Assembly (NCBI RefSeq): GCF_900465055.1 | Contig: NZ_LS483250.1 | Coordinates: 186,001-250,000 of the forward strand | DNA length: 64,000 nt | Source of the DNA: Moritella yayanosii | Lineage (GTDB): Bacteria; Pseudomonadota; Gammaproteobacteria; Enterobacterales; Moritellaceae | Direction: 5' to 3' | Shown: piece after piece, positions 17,618-27,200 of the stretch | How positions within the stretch are numbered: the first letter of the stretch is position 1 | Layout of the letters: each line of letters starts with the position of its first letter | Notes under the pieces: model-generated | The model's input: only the letters and a program-made list of their open reading frames with translations | The model's database searches: none | What the model was told of the DNA's origin: nothing | Made by a program: the position numbers and the translations under genes

Positions 17618-18403
17618 TTAATAAGAGGTAGCAGACGATTTAACCGGCGCTATATAACGAATGTCAGGTATATTGTTATGACTGTGCTGACGAACAATAG
17701 CGTCCATTGAAAAATAGCGCAGTAATGTATGCTCGGTTAGTACTTGATTTGGTGAACCTTGCAGCACTATTTCACCATCATCTATTAGGTATAAATGATC
17801 GCAATAACGTGCCGCGATGTTTAAATCATGCAAGGTACACAACACCGAAATACCAAGTGATGCGATAAGATCGAGCAATTCATATTGATAATGAATATCT
17901 AAATGGTTTGTTGGTTCATCCAAAATAAGCAGTTGTGGTTGTTGCACCAAGGCCCGCGCTAATAAACAACGTTGTTTTTCGCCACCTGACAGGAGATCGA
18001 AACATTGGTTTTGGTGGGCTGTTAAATTGACTTTATGTAACGCGTCATCAATACGGTGTTGGTATGTGGTGGACTTTGAAAATAACCCTTGATGGGGGGT
18101 TAATCCCATCGCGATGACTTCTTTAACGGTGAAGCCAAATTCAGCAGGTATTTCTTGTAATACGACAGCAACATGTTGAGCAACGTGTTTTGCAGATAAG
18201 GTATGTATATCTACTTGATTTAATAAAACCTGACCTGAGTCTGGCTGGTAACGGCGATAAGCACAACGTAATAATGATGACTTACCAGAACCATTAGCGC
18301 CGATCAAACCGACAAACTGACCGGGTTTAACAGTCATATTTATATTTTTTAAAATGGCTTTATGGGTAACAGACCAATTAAGTTGATTAATCTGCAGGTG
18401 CAT
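17618..18403 (-). CDS. ATP-binding subunit of the metal-chelate ABC transporter
   Basis: A 261-residue ABC ATPase of the FecE/BtuD type. Walker A is GANGSGKSS at about residue 36, the signature is LLSGGEKQR at about 137, and Walker B is LLILDEPTNHLD. It energises import through the FecCD-type permease encoded downstream. It is the first gene of the operon. The leader of about 290 nt upstream is shared with the divergent glycosylase gene and contains a 9-bp inverted repeat. Confidence 0.9.
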   Translation of the reverse strand: MHLQINQLNWSVTHKAILKNINMTVKPGQFVGLIGANGSGKSSLLRCAYRRYQPDSGQVLLNQVDIHTLSAKHVAQHVAVVLQEIPAEFGFTVKEVIAMGLTPHQGLFSKSTTYQHRIDDALHKVNLTAHQNQCFDLLSGGEKQRCLLARALVQQPQLLILDEPTNHLDIHYQYELLDLIASLGISVLCTLHDLNIAARYCDHLYLIDDGEIVLQGSPNQVLTEHTLLRYFSMDAIVRQHSHNNIPDIRYIAPVKSSATSY

Positions 18404-18440
18404 AAGCTCTCCAATAATAATTAAAGGCAGTGAATTGTTA

Positions 18441-18463
18441 TTCCAAGTAAGTGCTACTTGGAA
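18441..18463. promoter_or_regulatory. Inverted repeat in the leader of the metal-chelate ABC operon
   Basis: TTCCAAGTA-AGTGC-TACTTGGAA is a perfect 9-bp inverted repeat with a 5-nt spacer, 38-60 nt upstream of the ATPase start. It could be a repressor operator or a leader hairpin. It does not match the Fur palindrome or a cobalamin riboswitch core that I can recognise. Confidence 0.45.
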
Positions 18464-18692
18464 ATGTCATGTGATAGTGGGTAAACTATAAGAATCAATA
18501 TGCCGAAAATTTTCTATCATCGACGTTTATCACTAAGTGTATTGAACAATAAAGTGATAAATTATGCAAGTTAAGTTAATCATTAAGAGGTAGTAAGGGT
18601 GTATTGCAAACGCATCTTTCTTTTCAGCATTGCGAGTTGGATTAAAATTGCGATAAACTAACGGCATATATCAATACAGGCGATAAAGAGTA

Positions 18693-19409
18693 ATGGAATC
18701 ATTCGACAAGATATACAGCCGAGCTGCGGAACGAAAGGGTGGAGATCTGGCGTTAGCGTATTTATTATCGCAACCACTGACAAATGCAGAGCTTATTAAT
18801 GTAAAGGACAGCGATGTGTTGGCTGAGTTTACCCGGGCCATATTTAAATCAGGCTTTGTATGGCGGATTATTGAAATTAAGTGGGCTGGCTTTGAAGAGG
18901 TATTCTGGGGTTTTGATATCGAAAAACTGATTCTAATGCCCGATGATATGCTAGAGCGTAAAGCGGCCGATACTAAAATTATTCGCAACTATACCAAGGT
19001 CAAAACTGTGCGTGATAATGCGCTGTGGTTAAAAGAGATCTGTGATGAATATGGATCTGTGGCGAAATGGTTAGCACAATGGCCAGCCGATGATGTGGTG
19101 GGTTTGTGGCAATACATGAAAAAACACGGCAGCCGTTTAGGTGGTAATACCGGTCCGTATGCATTACGCCGGTTAGGTAAAGATACCTTTATTTTGAGCA
19201 GTGATGTGGAAGCTTATTTCCGTGGTCATCAGCTTATCGATGGCGGTTTAATGACCAAACGTAGCTTAACCACGATCCAAAATGCCTTTAATCAATGGCA
19301 ACAGGAATCAGGTTATAGTTTACAAGAATTGAGCCAAATTATCGCTTATTCTGTGGGTGATAATCGCGTTGGATTTAGTGCTAACACAGAGCGTAAAAAT
19401 GATGAATAA
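18693..19409 (+). CDS. DNA-3-methyladenine glycosylase I family protein
   Basis: A 238-residue protein related to Tag (COG2818). The central part shows the family pattern around FKSGFVWRIIEIKWAGFEEVFWGFD, followed by IIRNYTKVKTVRDNALW and a C-terminal GPYALRRLGKDTFILSSDV block. Tag enzymes excise 3-methyladenine from alkylated DNA. The N-terminus lacks the zinc-binding Cys/His start of E. coli Tag and the protein is about 50 residues longer, so it belongs to a divergent branch whose activity is uncertain. It overlaps the next gene by about 11 nt. Confidence 0.72.
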   Translation: MESFDKIYSRAAERKGGDLALAYLLSQPLTNAELINVKDSDVLAEFTRAIFKSGFVWRIIEIKWAGFEEVFWGFDIEKLILMPDDMLERKAADTKIIRNYTKVKTVRDNALWLKEICDEYGSVAKWLAQWPADDVVGLWQYMKKHGSRLGGNTGPYALRRLGKDTFILSSDVEAYFRGHQLIDGGLMTKRSLTTIQNAFNQWQQESGYSLQELSQIIAYSVGDNRVGFSANTERKNDE

Positions 19410-19920
19410 GTTAATATTAATGGTATTTGTAATCTGCGCATCGATATTACCTGCACAGGCATTCACGGTTAAATTTAGTGAAGCCGAGTTGCAAGAAAAA
19501 GTCGCTAAGGTGATGCCGCTAGTAAAGAAAACGTCTTTTATGGCGGTTGAGTTAACTAATCCGATTGTCAAATTAGCAAAAGATAAAAATCAAATTGAAT
19601 TACAACTCAACGTTAAGTTAGAAATGGCGGGATTAGAAAAGCGTGGTTATGCGCGTTTGACGGGGTCACTGAGCTATCAAGCTGAAGATGCTGCATTCTA
19701 TGTCACCAATATGCAAGTGCATGAGGTTAAGATTGACGGTATACCTGATTTTTTTACCCCGCAAGTGATTAAAATAGCAGAACAAGTTGTTAATTCTGTC
19801 CTAGATCAAATGCCAATCTACAAGCTTAAAGATGACTTAACCCAAACTATGGTTAAAGCCGTATTAGAGACCATTGAGGTGCGTAACAAAACCTTGTTCG
19901 CGACCCTAAAAATAATTTAA
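19399..19920 (+). CDS. DUF1439 (YceB-like) secreted protein
   Basis: A 173-residue secreted protein with a signal peptide ending PAQA. The mature region opens FTVKFSEAELQEKVAKVMP, typical of DUF1439 proteins such as YceB, which have a lipid-binding tubular fold. Unlike E. coli YceB there is no lipobox cysteine, so it would be periplasmic. The ATG at 19399 (or the adjacent one at 19402) lies inside the end of the glycosylase gene, giving coupled translation. Confidence 0.72.
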   Translation: MMNKLILMVFVICASILPAQAFTVKFSEAELQEKVAKVMPLVKKTSFMAVELTNPIVKLAKDKNQIELQLNVKLEMAGLEKRGYARLTGSLSYQAEDAAFYVTNMQVHEVKIDGIPDFFTPQVIKIAEQVVNSVLDQMPIYKLKDDLTQTMVKAVLETIEVRNKTLFATLKII

Positions 19921-20063
19921 TATTTATTTAGTATAATTACATAATAAGATTGAGATCTAGGTCACATTTAAGTATTATCCCTATCGAGGTATTTGAGGTT
20001 TGCTGATGAGCAAAGTACCAGCTGTTATCGAGAATCTGATTTCTAAAGTAAGGATATTTTATA

Positions 20064-20462
20064 TTGACAATTCAACAGTCCACACAGGATCGTAATCGCC
20101 ATCGTTCTGAACTGAACGATGGCAATATTCAACAGGTTAACTGTAAGGGTGACAAGATAGAAAATATTGGTCAACTGTTAATGCATTTAGGCATGGATAA
20201 TATAAAGAACAAGTGTGACGATTGTGATGTTAAAATCCGTCACGCTTGTTTAGAAAAACAAAGTCAGTCAGACAAACTGCTTAGCGTTAAGCAGTTAAAT
20301 GATAATACCCTGAACGAACACCTGTTAACTGTACATCAATATCCTGAGCCGAACTTGTTCCAGACTAAATGGCCTTGCGACATCAAACGAAAAGTCGAGA
20401 GTAAACTTATTTTAAGTCGTTTTTTCGCCAGTGTATTGGTGGTGGCGATGACCTTACACTAG
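20064..20462 (+). CDS. Hypothetical cysteine-containing protein
   Basis: An open frame of about 132 residues starting at a TTG, with AAGGA about 9 nt upstream. The middle has a CDDCDVKIRHAC cluster, which could bind a metal or form disulfides, and the last 20 residues are hydrophobic. I do not recognise the family. The ribosome binding site, the isolated position between two transcription units and the hairpin after it support a real gene, but the non-ATG start and low complexity keep confidence modest. Confidence 0.45.
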   Translation: MTIQQSTQDRNRHRSELNDGNIQQVNCKGDKIENIGQLLMHLGMDNIKNKCDDCDVKIRHACLEKQSQSDKLLSVKQLNDNTLNEHLLTVHQYPEPNLFQTKWPCDIKRKVESKLILSRFFASVLVVAMTLH

Positions 20463-20495
20463 AATGATGCCATCGTTGCCGTTTGTTATCTGAAT

Positions 20496-20521
20496 AATAA
20501 GCCCGTATTACCGGGCTTATT
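20496..20521. terminator. Terminator hairpin between convergent genes
   Basis: AATAAGCCCG-TATTAC-CGGGCTTATT is a perfect 10-bp stem between the hypothetical gene and the end of the convergent chemoreceptor gene. No strong T-run follows on either strand, but the position fits a bidirectional terminator. Confidence 0.65.
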
Positions 20522-20544
20522 GAGTTCAGACAACCTGGTCGTTG

Positions 20545-22461
20545 TTATAATTTAAACACCCCAACCATGTCGCCAAGACGGACTGACAAATCACGCAGCT
20601 CGTGACTTGATTTAGCTAACCCTTCAGCAGTATCCGCAGTACACTGCGTTATCTCATTAATCTCGACAATATTTTGGTTTATTTCATTCACCACCGTAGA
20701 TTGTTCTTCCGTTGCCGTTGCAACTTGGGTGTTCATGTCTGAGATCAGGCCAATACGCTCGCTAATAGAGACCAAGGCTGCCGAGGTCTCTGTTGTCGCA
20801 ATAGTCCCCTGTGTGGTTAACTCACTGCTTCTCTGCATCGCCACGACGGCACTGCTCGCTTCATTTTGTAAGTTATCAATCATGGTTTGAATTTCGTTGG
20901 TCGATTGCGCAGTACGACTGGCCAAATTACGTACCTCATCGGCCACCACTGCGAAACCACGCCCTTGTTCACCCGCACGCGCGGCTTCAATTGCTGCGTT
21001 TAAAGCAAGCAGGTTGGTTTGCGCCGAAATACTGCTGATCTCTTCTAAAATACTGCCAATCGCTTGCGTATTCTTGGCCAATGAATCGATGACCTGGCTC
21101 ACCTCTCCGACATCACCAGCAAGTTGATTAATAACATCACTGGCTTTTGTTACAACCTGCTGACCGTCTTTGGTTTCTGTTTCTGCATTCTGGGCTTCAA
21201 TGGCGGCGGCTGATGCATTATTGGCGATCTCATTCACCGTGGCGCCCATTTCATTGATCGCAGTGACCACCAGGAAGGTGCGGTCGCGTTGTTCATGGCT
21301 ATTATCTAAGGTTATCTGTGCTTGGCTAGCAACCTCTGCAGCGGCCTGTTGGAGTGCTTCACCAGTGCGTGATACTTCTTGCATGGCATTGTGGATCTTA
21401 GTAATAAAACTGTTAAAACCTAATGATAATTGCGCAATCTCATCTTGGCCATGTATTTCAATACGCTGGCGTAGGTCGCCGTCACCATTACCAAGTTCCG
21501 AAAACACGGTCGCGATACGTTCAATTGGGCGAGTAATATTGTTACCTAACCAAATTGCGATAAACGTAAAGATCAGGGCAATAGCCAATGTCCATAGCAT
21601 GATCTTGTTATTGGCTTGCGATAAGCTGGCGAATGCTTCCTCGGTTGGTAATTCAGCAACCACATACCAATCCATTGATGGAATATAACTACTGGCAATT
21701 AATGTGGCATGATCCGAAACGGTCGTTTCCGTCAGATTGAACGCCGTTTTTTTTAGTAGGGTCGTGGCCAGTTGATTATTATATAGCTGGCTTAAGCTGG
21801 TATTTCCCATAAGCGCATTGTTATTATGTAGACGGATCATGCCTGCCGCGTCCACCAGATAAACAAAACCGCTCTGCTCTAGCTTAAATTGATTGATAAA
21901 GTCGACCATTTCATCGAGGGATTTGGACAGGCCAGACATGCCTTGCCCATTACGTTGCTGGTAGTTAATAAAGAGTTTCATTTCACCGTTACTTTCCCTA
22001 AATACACTCACAGACTGCTGTTTATTACTGTTGGTAAAGTCGAAAAACCAGCCATCTTGTTGACGATTGAGCTGACGTAAAAAACCGTTTTGATTCCAGT
22101 AGTCACCGGTTATACGGTTAGCAAAGGAAGCATCAATAAGCTGATATTGGTTTTTTACATCGTTAAGCACTTGCACGAGCTGAGCTTCTTGCGCAGTGGT
22201 ACGTTCAGTTTGCAATAATTCAAGCATAAACCGGTTGCTCGCCAGTTGCTGGGCAGCCTGCTGCAAGGTTGATATCTCTTTATCAATTTGATTGCGGATC
22301 TGCATTAACTTTGCCGGCAGTTCAGATGTGGTTAAGCGAGTTTCGATAACTTCCCTGGCTAAATTTTGGCTAACGAACCCAACGAGTAGGGTGGCGGTAA
22401 TGACGGCACTAATCATCGTGACGATCAGTTTTTGTTTAATACTAAATTGACTGAAATTCAT
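20545..22461 (-). CDS. Methyl-accepting chemotaxis protein (dCache-type sensor)
   Basis: A 638-residue transducer: membrane segment at about residues 12-30, an extracytoplasmic sensor of about 250 residues with Cache-like features ([33 protein letters not shown]), a second membrane segment near 285-305, a HAMP domain ([24 protein letters not shown]) and a C-terminal signalling domain with the invariant hairpin tip ([20 protein letters not shown]). The ligand is likely a small organic molecule but cannot be read from the sequence. No chemotaxis genes are adjacent. Confidence 0.92.
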   Translation of the reverse strand: MNFSQFSIKQKLIVTMISAVITATLLVGFVSQNLAREVIETRLTTSELPAKLMQIRNQIDKEISTLQQAAQQLASNRFMLELLQTERTTAQEAQLVQVLNDVKNQYQLIDASFANRITGDYWNQNGFLRQLNRQQDGWFFDFTNSNKQQSVSVFRESNGEMKLFINYQQRNGQGMSGLSKSLDEMVDFINQFKLEQSGFVYLVDAAGMIRLHNNNALMGNTSLSQLYNNQLATTLLKKTAFNLTETTVSDHATLIASSYIPSMDWYVVAELPTEEAFASLSQANNKIMLWTLAIALIFTFIAIWLGNNITRPIERIATVFSELGNGDGDLRQRIEIHGQDEIAQLSLGFNSFITKIHNAMQEVSRTGEALQQAAAEVASQAQITLDNSHEQRDRTFLVVTAINEMGATVNEIANNASAAAIEAQNAETETKDGQQVVTKASDVINQLAGDVGEVSQVIDSLAKNTQAIGSILEEISSISAQTNLLALNAAIEAARAGEQGRGFAVVADEVRNLASRTAQSTNEIQTMIDNLQNEASSAVVAMQRSSELTTQGTIATTETSAALVSISERIGLISDMNTQVATATEEQSTVVNEINQNIVEINEITQCTADTAEGLAKSSHELRDLSVRLGDMVGVFKL

Positions 22462-22604
22462 TCGGGTGTTGTCCTCGCCTATCGATAAGGCAATACAAGT
22501 GTAAAAAGGTCTAATAATTAACCTATTAATTAAATAAATGGTTATTATTTTTTACGTTGTCAGTTTATTTAACAAATTAGCGGCTGAAATTGAGAAACCT
22601 TTAG

Positions 22605-22890
22605 TTATATCCGACATTCCGCACCCCTAAATAGATATTATTACTAGTGATATAGGTCACAATCAGTAAGGTTGAGGTTATTATGTATTGAATATCAGCA
22701 AGTTTCCATGCCATATTGATATGTTGTCTTTCTTCTAAGCTATTGATTGGGTGGTGCGTTGTTTAAATTTCATATTACATTCTTATTCACACTTAAAAAT
22801 CTATCATGGTCAAAAAACGTATCTTTCACGAACGTGTAGCTAACTCCTTCGAAAGAATTGCCAAAACCACGTGCGGAATGTCGGTTATAT
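22605..22890. mobile_element. Short element bounded by terminal inverted repeats (MITE-like)
   Basis: CCGACATTCCGCAC at 22611-22624 reappears as its exact reverse complement at 22871-22884, and both copies have a TTATAT-like sequence on their outer side. The 286-bp unit carries no gene except a 28-codon frame beginning ATGGTCAAAAAACG that runs into the right repeat and looks like the tail of a larger gene. The pattern fits a miniature inverted-repeat element or an internally deleted insertion sequence. No clear target-site duplication is visible. The rest of the 22462-23057 gap holds the promoter regions of the two divergent genes. Confidence 0.5.
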
Positions 22891-23057
22891 AGACTAAAAT
22901 CACTTTAAAATGCACAATCAGCATCTTGAAATAACTTGGGAATAAGTTATTTTTGTAAGTCTTTTTCATTAATTAAGCCACTGGGTATTTAAACAATGGC
23001 ATTTTTATAGTATAAGAGCGGGTTGAATTAAGAATATCCCAAAACTAGGAACTACAG

Positions 23058-23390
23058 ATGTCTAAAATGTTTTTCAAAGGTCGTATCGACGCGAGACTAA
23101 ATCACGTTAAAGTTGGCTATAGCACTAAGCGTGATGTCAAACTTGGAACTGAAGAGTTACCTTTAAACTTAATAGTGCAAACGGTAGAACGTCAAACTGA
23201 AATTGAAGCGATTTTAGCGGATACAAAATTGGTTGTGAACATTGAAGTAAATGCAGACACAGAAGAAAATATCCGTGATTTAGACGGTATATTAAATAAG
23301 CCAAAAACAACGGTAGTCGAAAAAACACCGAAACGTAATGATCCTTGCTCATGTGGTAGTGGTAAAAAATACAAAAAATGTTGTGCTTAA
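23058..23390 (+). CDS. SEC-C metal-binding motif small protein (PBPRA1643 family)
   Basis: A 110-residue protein that ends in a SEC-C zinc-binding motif (RNDPCSCGSGKKYKKCC), the same motif found at the C-terminus of SecA. The N-terminal 80 residues match the marine-bacterial family named after Photobacterium PBPRA1643. Its function is unknown; SEC-C motifs usually bind zinc and often contact the ribosome or translocase. It is a single-gene unit with its own terminator. Confidence 0.82.
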   Translation: MSKMFFKGRIDARLNHVKVGYSTKRDVKLGTEELPLNLIVQTVERQTEIEAILADTKLVVNIEVNADTEENIRDLDGILNKPKTTVVEKTPKRNDPCSCGSGKKYKKCCA

Positions 23391-23435
23391 TTTATTTTAA
23401 CCATAAAAAATTTAATATTTAAACTATTTATTATT

Positions 23436-23468
23436 AAGCCCTTAATTATTTGATTAAGGGCTTTTTTT
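23436..23468 (+). terminator. Rho-independent terminator of the SEC-C gene
   Basis: AAGCCCTTAA-TTATTTGA-TTAAGGGCTT followed by a run of Ts, 46 nt after the stop codon. It is a strong intrinsic terminator. Confidence 0.88.
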
Positions 23469-23632
23469 ATCTATATTACTTAATCTGCGTAATGACCGCT
23501 GGTATTCATTGCTGGCTGATGTTACCGGTAACGTTAGCCACTTAACTTGCCATATCGCCGCTGACTTAATCAATACTATTAATATGGTTTTATGTTACTA
23601 AAATCACGTGCATATAAATAAGGAGATCTATA

Positions 23633-23677
23633 TGAGTTTGTTGTATTTTTTTTGGTGGCTTACCGCTATCAACTAAA
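23633..23677 (+). other. 14-codon hydrophobic mini-ORF in an intergenic gap
   Basis: Between two terminators, ATAAGGAG is followed 6 nt later by ATG and 14 codons for a Leu/Phe/Trp-rich peptide (MSLLYFFWWLTAIN), then a stop. The good ribosome binding site is the only support. Reading through the stop gives about 30 more codons, so it may instead be the start of a decayed gene. I see nothing else in 23470-23797. Confidence 0.25.
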
Positions 23678-23802
23678 TTCGTACAGCACTGTTGCTGACA
23701 AGGATGCAAAGAAGATTGGATATAAATCAGCCTGGCAGGGATGAAAATAAGTACTTCTACACTTAAGTAATGTTTCTTTATATTCAGTCTTTAGCATAAA
23801 AA

Positions 23803-23831
23803 TAGCCTTACTCACTCTAGTGGTAAGGCTA
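23803..23831 (-). terminator. Terminator after the LytTR regulator gene
   Basis: TAGCCTTAC and GTAAGGCTA form a 9-bp stem flanked by A-run and T-run on opposite sides, so it can terminate in both directions. It lies 16 nt beyond the stop of the minus-strand regulator gene. Confidence 0.85.
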
Positions 23832-23846
23832 TTTTTTTGTGTCAGT

Positions 23847-24560
23847 TTAGATAATGCCTAAGCTTTGTTTTAACAGTTTTAAATAACGGCGGCTAACGGG
23901 TAGGGTTTGACCACTGTTAGTTATGATCTCGGCTAAACCATTATCCAATAATTGGATCTCTTTAATGGCTTTTAGATTAACCAGATATTGACGATGACAG
24001 CGGATCAGCGGCGTTTTTTCTTCTAACACTTTCAATGTTAACTGACTAGTCGCTTCTTGCTGGCCGGTATTTATGTATACACCGGTCAATCCGCTGTGTG
24101 CAAACTCAATATCTTGGGTGGCGATAATCAAAATACGATTGTGACCAATACAAGGCACACGCTCTAAATATTCGAGTGTTATGGCGTTATAATTTGGCTG
24201 TTGTGTTGATTTGACCAAACGCTCAACGGTTTTTTGTAAGCGGGCTGGATCAATCGGTTTAAGCAGATAGTCAAACGCATTTTCTTCGAACGCCTGTACG
24301 GCATATTGATCATAAGCCGTTGAAAATACCACTTTAGGCATGGTATCTGTATTCAACATCGACAGCATTTCGATGCCGGTTATTTGTGGCATCTGAATAT
24401 CTAAAAATATAATGTCAGGTTTAAATTTATTAATTAATTGTAAGCCTTCGATTGCATTTTCTGCTTGTTGAATTACCTGAACTAGTTTGGTTTCATGTAA
24501 TAATTCGATTAACTCTTCACGCGCATATTGTTCGTCGTCAATGACGATGGCATTAAGCAT
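23847..24560 (-). CDS. btsR: LytTR-family response regulator (BtsR/YehT-like)
   Basis: A 237-residue response regulator. The receiver domain (residues 1-120) has the acidic pair DDE at the start, the phospho-acceptor Asp in IIFLDIQMPQ at about residue 55 and the conserved Lys in LLKPID. A LytTR DNA-binding domain follows (about 137-237, with IRCHRQYLVNLKAI). BtsR in E. coli responds to pyruvate through BtsS and activates a pyruvate transporter gene. The partner kinase is encoded immediately upstream; the orthology is inferred from the pairing and domain layout. Confidence 0.83.
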   Translation of the reverse strand: MLNAIVIDDEQYAREELIELLHETKLVQVIQQAENAIEGLQLINKFKPDIIFLDIQMPQITGIEMLSMLNTDTMPKVVFSTAYDQYAVQAFEENAFDYLLKPIDPARLQKTVERLVKSTQQPNYNAITLEYLERVPCIGHNRILIIATQDIEFAHSGLTGVYINTGQQEATSQLTLKVLEEKTPLIRCHRQYLVNLKAIKEIQLLDNGLAEIITNSGQTLPVSRRYLKLLKQSLGII

Positions 24561-24563
24561 GAG

Positions 24564-26258
24564 TTAGTGTTCCTTATCCGTTGTTATCGCGCTGGTTGGT
24601 AGCAAAAAGGATACTTGGGTCAGCTTATTTTTGGTCGTTGAAATCTGTAAACTGGAGTGCTTATTAAAGTGATTAATCAGTCTCTTATCTACTATTTTAA
24701 GTCCTAAACCCGTGTTTTCTTTTTTGCTGGTGACAAATGTACCGGCATTATCGGTGACAAAAATACGTGGACCCTCAGGTGTGTTTTGACTGTATATCTC
24801 TACTTTACCCGCACTCAGCATGGTTGAAATACCGTGCTTAATCGCATTTTCAATGAGGGGTTGCAGGGTAAAGCTAGGCAGTTTGATATCCATCAATTCA
24901 GGGGCAATATCAATGCTAACGCTAAGACGATTAGTGAGTCGTGCTTGTTCTATGGTCAGATAAGCATTCACATGAGATAACTCTTCGCGCAAGCTAACCG
25001 ATTCAATGTTCTGCTTTAGATTTTTGCGGAAAAACTGGGCAAGATGTTGGATCAACATCCGCGCTTTATCGGGCTCGCGGCGCGTAACGGCACTGATAGT
25101 GGTTAATGCATTAAACAGAAAATGCGGGTTAACTTGCGCGTGTAATAATTTCAGTTCAGCTTGTGTTAACAGGGTTTGCTGCTGTTGGTAATGGCCCAGT
25201 AATATCTGACTAGACAGGAGTTGGGCGATACCTTCTGCCATTGATATATTGATGTTAGACAGGAGTTTCCGGCGTGGTTCGTATAACTTAATTGTGCCTA
25301 CAACTTTATTATCACCATTACGTAACGGTAAGATAAATGCTGAACCGAGTCGACATTTGTCATCAATTGGGCATTGATAAGTATTGGTTTTACTGTTCAA
25401 ATCTATGATGCGATTCTCATCGATAGCTTGCTGAATATAGCTAGAAATAGGGACATTGACATGATGATGTTGTTCGCCGATGCCAATAAAGGCCAAAATA
25501 TTGTTGGTATCCGTGATCGCGATGGCGCCGACATTGGTTTCTTCATAAATAATGCGCGCAATGGTCTGGGCACTTTCAGTATTTAGTCCTTGACTGAGAA
25601 TACCGACACTACGATTAGCAATTCTAAGTGCGCGTTGTGAAAAGGCGGTTGAGTATTTTTCAAAAATAGATTTTCTATCTTCAATGATACTCATGAATAA
25701 TACTGCGCCTATGGTATTTGCCGTGATCATTGGTAGTGCGGCCACACTCACCAGTGCATAGGCTTGCTCATAGGGTTTTGCAACAACCAACAGTATCGCC
25801 ATTTGTGTCAGTTCGGAAAATAACGTCACCAGAAAAATAACGTGTGGTTTAAATATGTAGTGGATCGTATTCTTGCGTAATAAATAGACATGTAACAAAC
25901 CACCAATTAAGCCTTCAACTGATGTCGAAATGGCACAGGCAAGGTCGGTAAAACCACCCATAAAGTAGCGATGTATTCCACCAGTCATACCGACTGCTAA
26001 CCCGACAACCGGACCACCAAATAGACCGCCCATTACAGCACCGATTGCGCGCGTATTAACTATCGCATCGCCATATTGCAGACCAAAATAACTGCCCATA
26101 ATACAAAACATTGAGAATATTAAATAACAGCTAAGCTTATGCTCCCAACGTGAGGAGATATTCAATAATGGTATGAAAAGGGGGGTTTTGCTGAGCAGAT
26201 AAGCCAACACAAGGTAGACACACATTTGTTGTAATAGAGAGGGGATCAAATCCATCAT
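24564..26258 (-). CDS. btsS: LytS-family sensor histidine kinase (BtsS/YehU-like)
   Basis: A 564-residue kinase. A 5TM-LYT membrane module fills residues 1-190, a GAF domain lies at about 210-350, and a His-kinase domain follows with the LytS-type phospho-acceptor in QVNPHFLFNAL at about residue 375 and ATPase blocks LQPLIENAIKHG and GLGLKIVDKRL. BtsS-type kinases sense extracellular pyruvate. It forms an operon with the response regulator downstream. The 380-nt gap upstream of it (26259-26640) holds its promoter region; I see no gene there. Confidence 0.83.
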   Translation of the reverse strand: MMDLIPSLLQQMCVYLVLAYLLSKTPLFIPLLNISSRWEHKLSCYLIFSMFCIMGSYFGLQYGDAIVNTRAIGAVMGGLFGGPVVGLAVGMTGGIHRYFMGGFTDLACAISTSVEGLIGGLLHVYLLRKNTIHYIFKPHVIFLVTLFSELTQMAILLVVAKPYEQAYALVSVAALPMITANTIGAVLFMSIIEDRKSIFEKYSTAFSQRALRIANRSVGILSQGLNTESAQTIARIIYEETNVGAIAITDTNNILAFIGIGEQHHHVNVPISSYIQQAIDENRIIDLNSKTNTYQCPIDDKCRLGSAFILPLRNGDNKVVGTIKLYEPRRKLLSNINISMAEGIAQLLSSQILLGHYQQQQTLLTQAELKLLHAQVNPHFLFNALTTISAVTRREPDKARMLIQHLAQFFRKNLKQNIESVSLREELSHVNAYLTIEQARLTNRLSVSIDIAPELMDIKLPSFTLQPLIENAIKHGISTMLSAGKVEIYSQNTPEGPRIFVTDNAGTFVTSKKENTGLGLKIVDKRLINHFNKHSSLQISTTKNKLTQVSFLLPTSAITTDKEH

Positions 26259-26640
26259 GACATCTCAAATTTATTTATGTATAACAAACAGTAACGCCAT
26301 TTTTGTAAAGTTATCTGTTTAACATTAATGGGCTAAATGCGCTGTTTATTTATGAATTAATCAGCATACACACACTAACCAAAAAAACCTATTAAATATA
26401 AGCGTTTAGGTTGTTTTCAGTGCGTATTCGAGTGAAAAATAACTGTTCGCTTAAATCAGGAACAGTTTTGTATCGCCTAAAATGAGTAATGTGAGTATTT
26501 TCAATAATATATCTGGAAGGGGGGGGATAATGAGTTATTTAATGTGTTCTGCTGGTTAGCATAGATTGATCAACTTTATTCGGGAACGAAGTCTGGTGGG
26601 AATGGTGAGCCGCACATTAATATGCTGCTCATTTATATTA

Positions 26641-27096
26641 TTAGAATGCTAATTCGATATCTGTCTTTAATTGTACTAACTCACTGCATACCGATGGTGA
26701 GCCTTCATTAAAATCAAAGGTCTTATCGTTTAACGCGCAGATCGTACCGACAACTACGCCTTGACTGACTAACGGAAAACCCAGGTAAACACCTAAGTTA
26801 AACTTTACATAATCTTCGTTACCTTTCCATTCATCATCAATACTGGCATCTGGAATAAACACTGGCTGCGCCGTATCAACCACACGTTCGCAATACAGTT
26901 CGTGACAACCTGATTGTCTACTTTTGGGGCCACAATCACCGACATGGTAAATAGGCTGTTCATTCGCCACGACAACTTCCATGGTATCGGGTTTTGACTC
27001 CATAATCAGGATGGAGTGTAAGCCTGAATGCTCCGCGAGCGTATTAAGGCGCGCTTGCCACTCAGAAAATGACTGTTTGATGTTAACAAATGGCAT
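26641..27096 (-). CDS. GAF-domain protein
   Basis: A 151-residue single GAF domain. The pattern VFIPDASIDDEWKGN, then YLGFPLVSQGVVVGTICALNDK, is that of small-molecule binding GAF domains. There is no kinase or cyclase domain. It contains five cysteines, including DCGPKSRQSGCHELYC, so redox or metal sensing is possible but not shown. It is monocistronic, and its role is unknown. Confidence 0.75.
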   Translation of the reverse strand: MPFVNIKQSFSEWQARLNTLAEHSGLHSILIMESKPDTMEVVVANEQPIYHVGDCGPKSRQSGCHELYCERVVDTAQPVFIPDASIDDEWKGNEDYVKFNLGVYLGFPLVSQGVVVGTICALNDKTFDFNEGSPSVCSELVQLKTDIELAF

Positions 27097-27200
27097 ATTT
27101 AATTCCTTATATCCTTATTTGGAGTTATCGCTAATTATACGTTTTAAGGGTGATATTTTAGTAGACTAGGTCTCACTTTTACAAACGAGACAGTAAATAA

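Noticed and set aside
18404-18692. Cobalamin riboswitch upstream of the metal-chelate ABC operon
   Set aside because: I looked for the conserved B12-box and stem pattern and could not find it; only a plain 9-bp inverted repeat is visible.
21170-21688. Long open frame antisense to the dCache chemoreceptor
   Set aside because: Its content is the complement of the receptor's HAMP and signalling region; such antisense frames are common in these genes.
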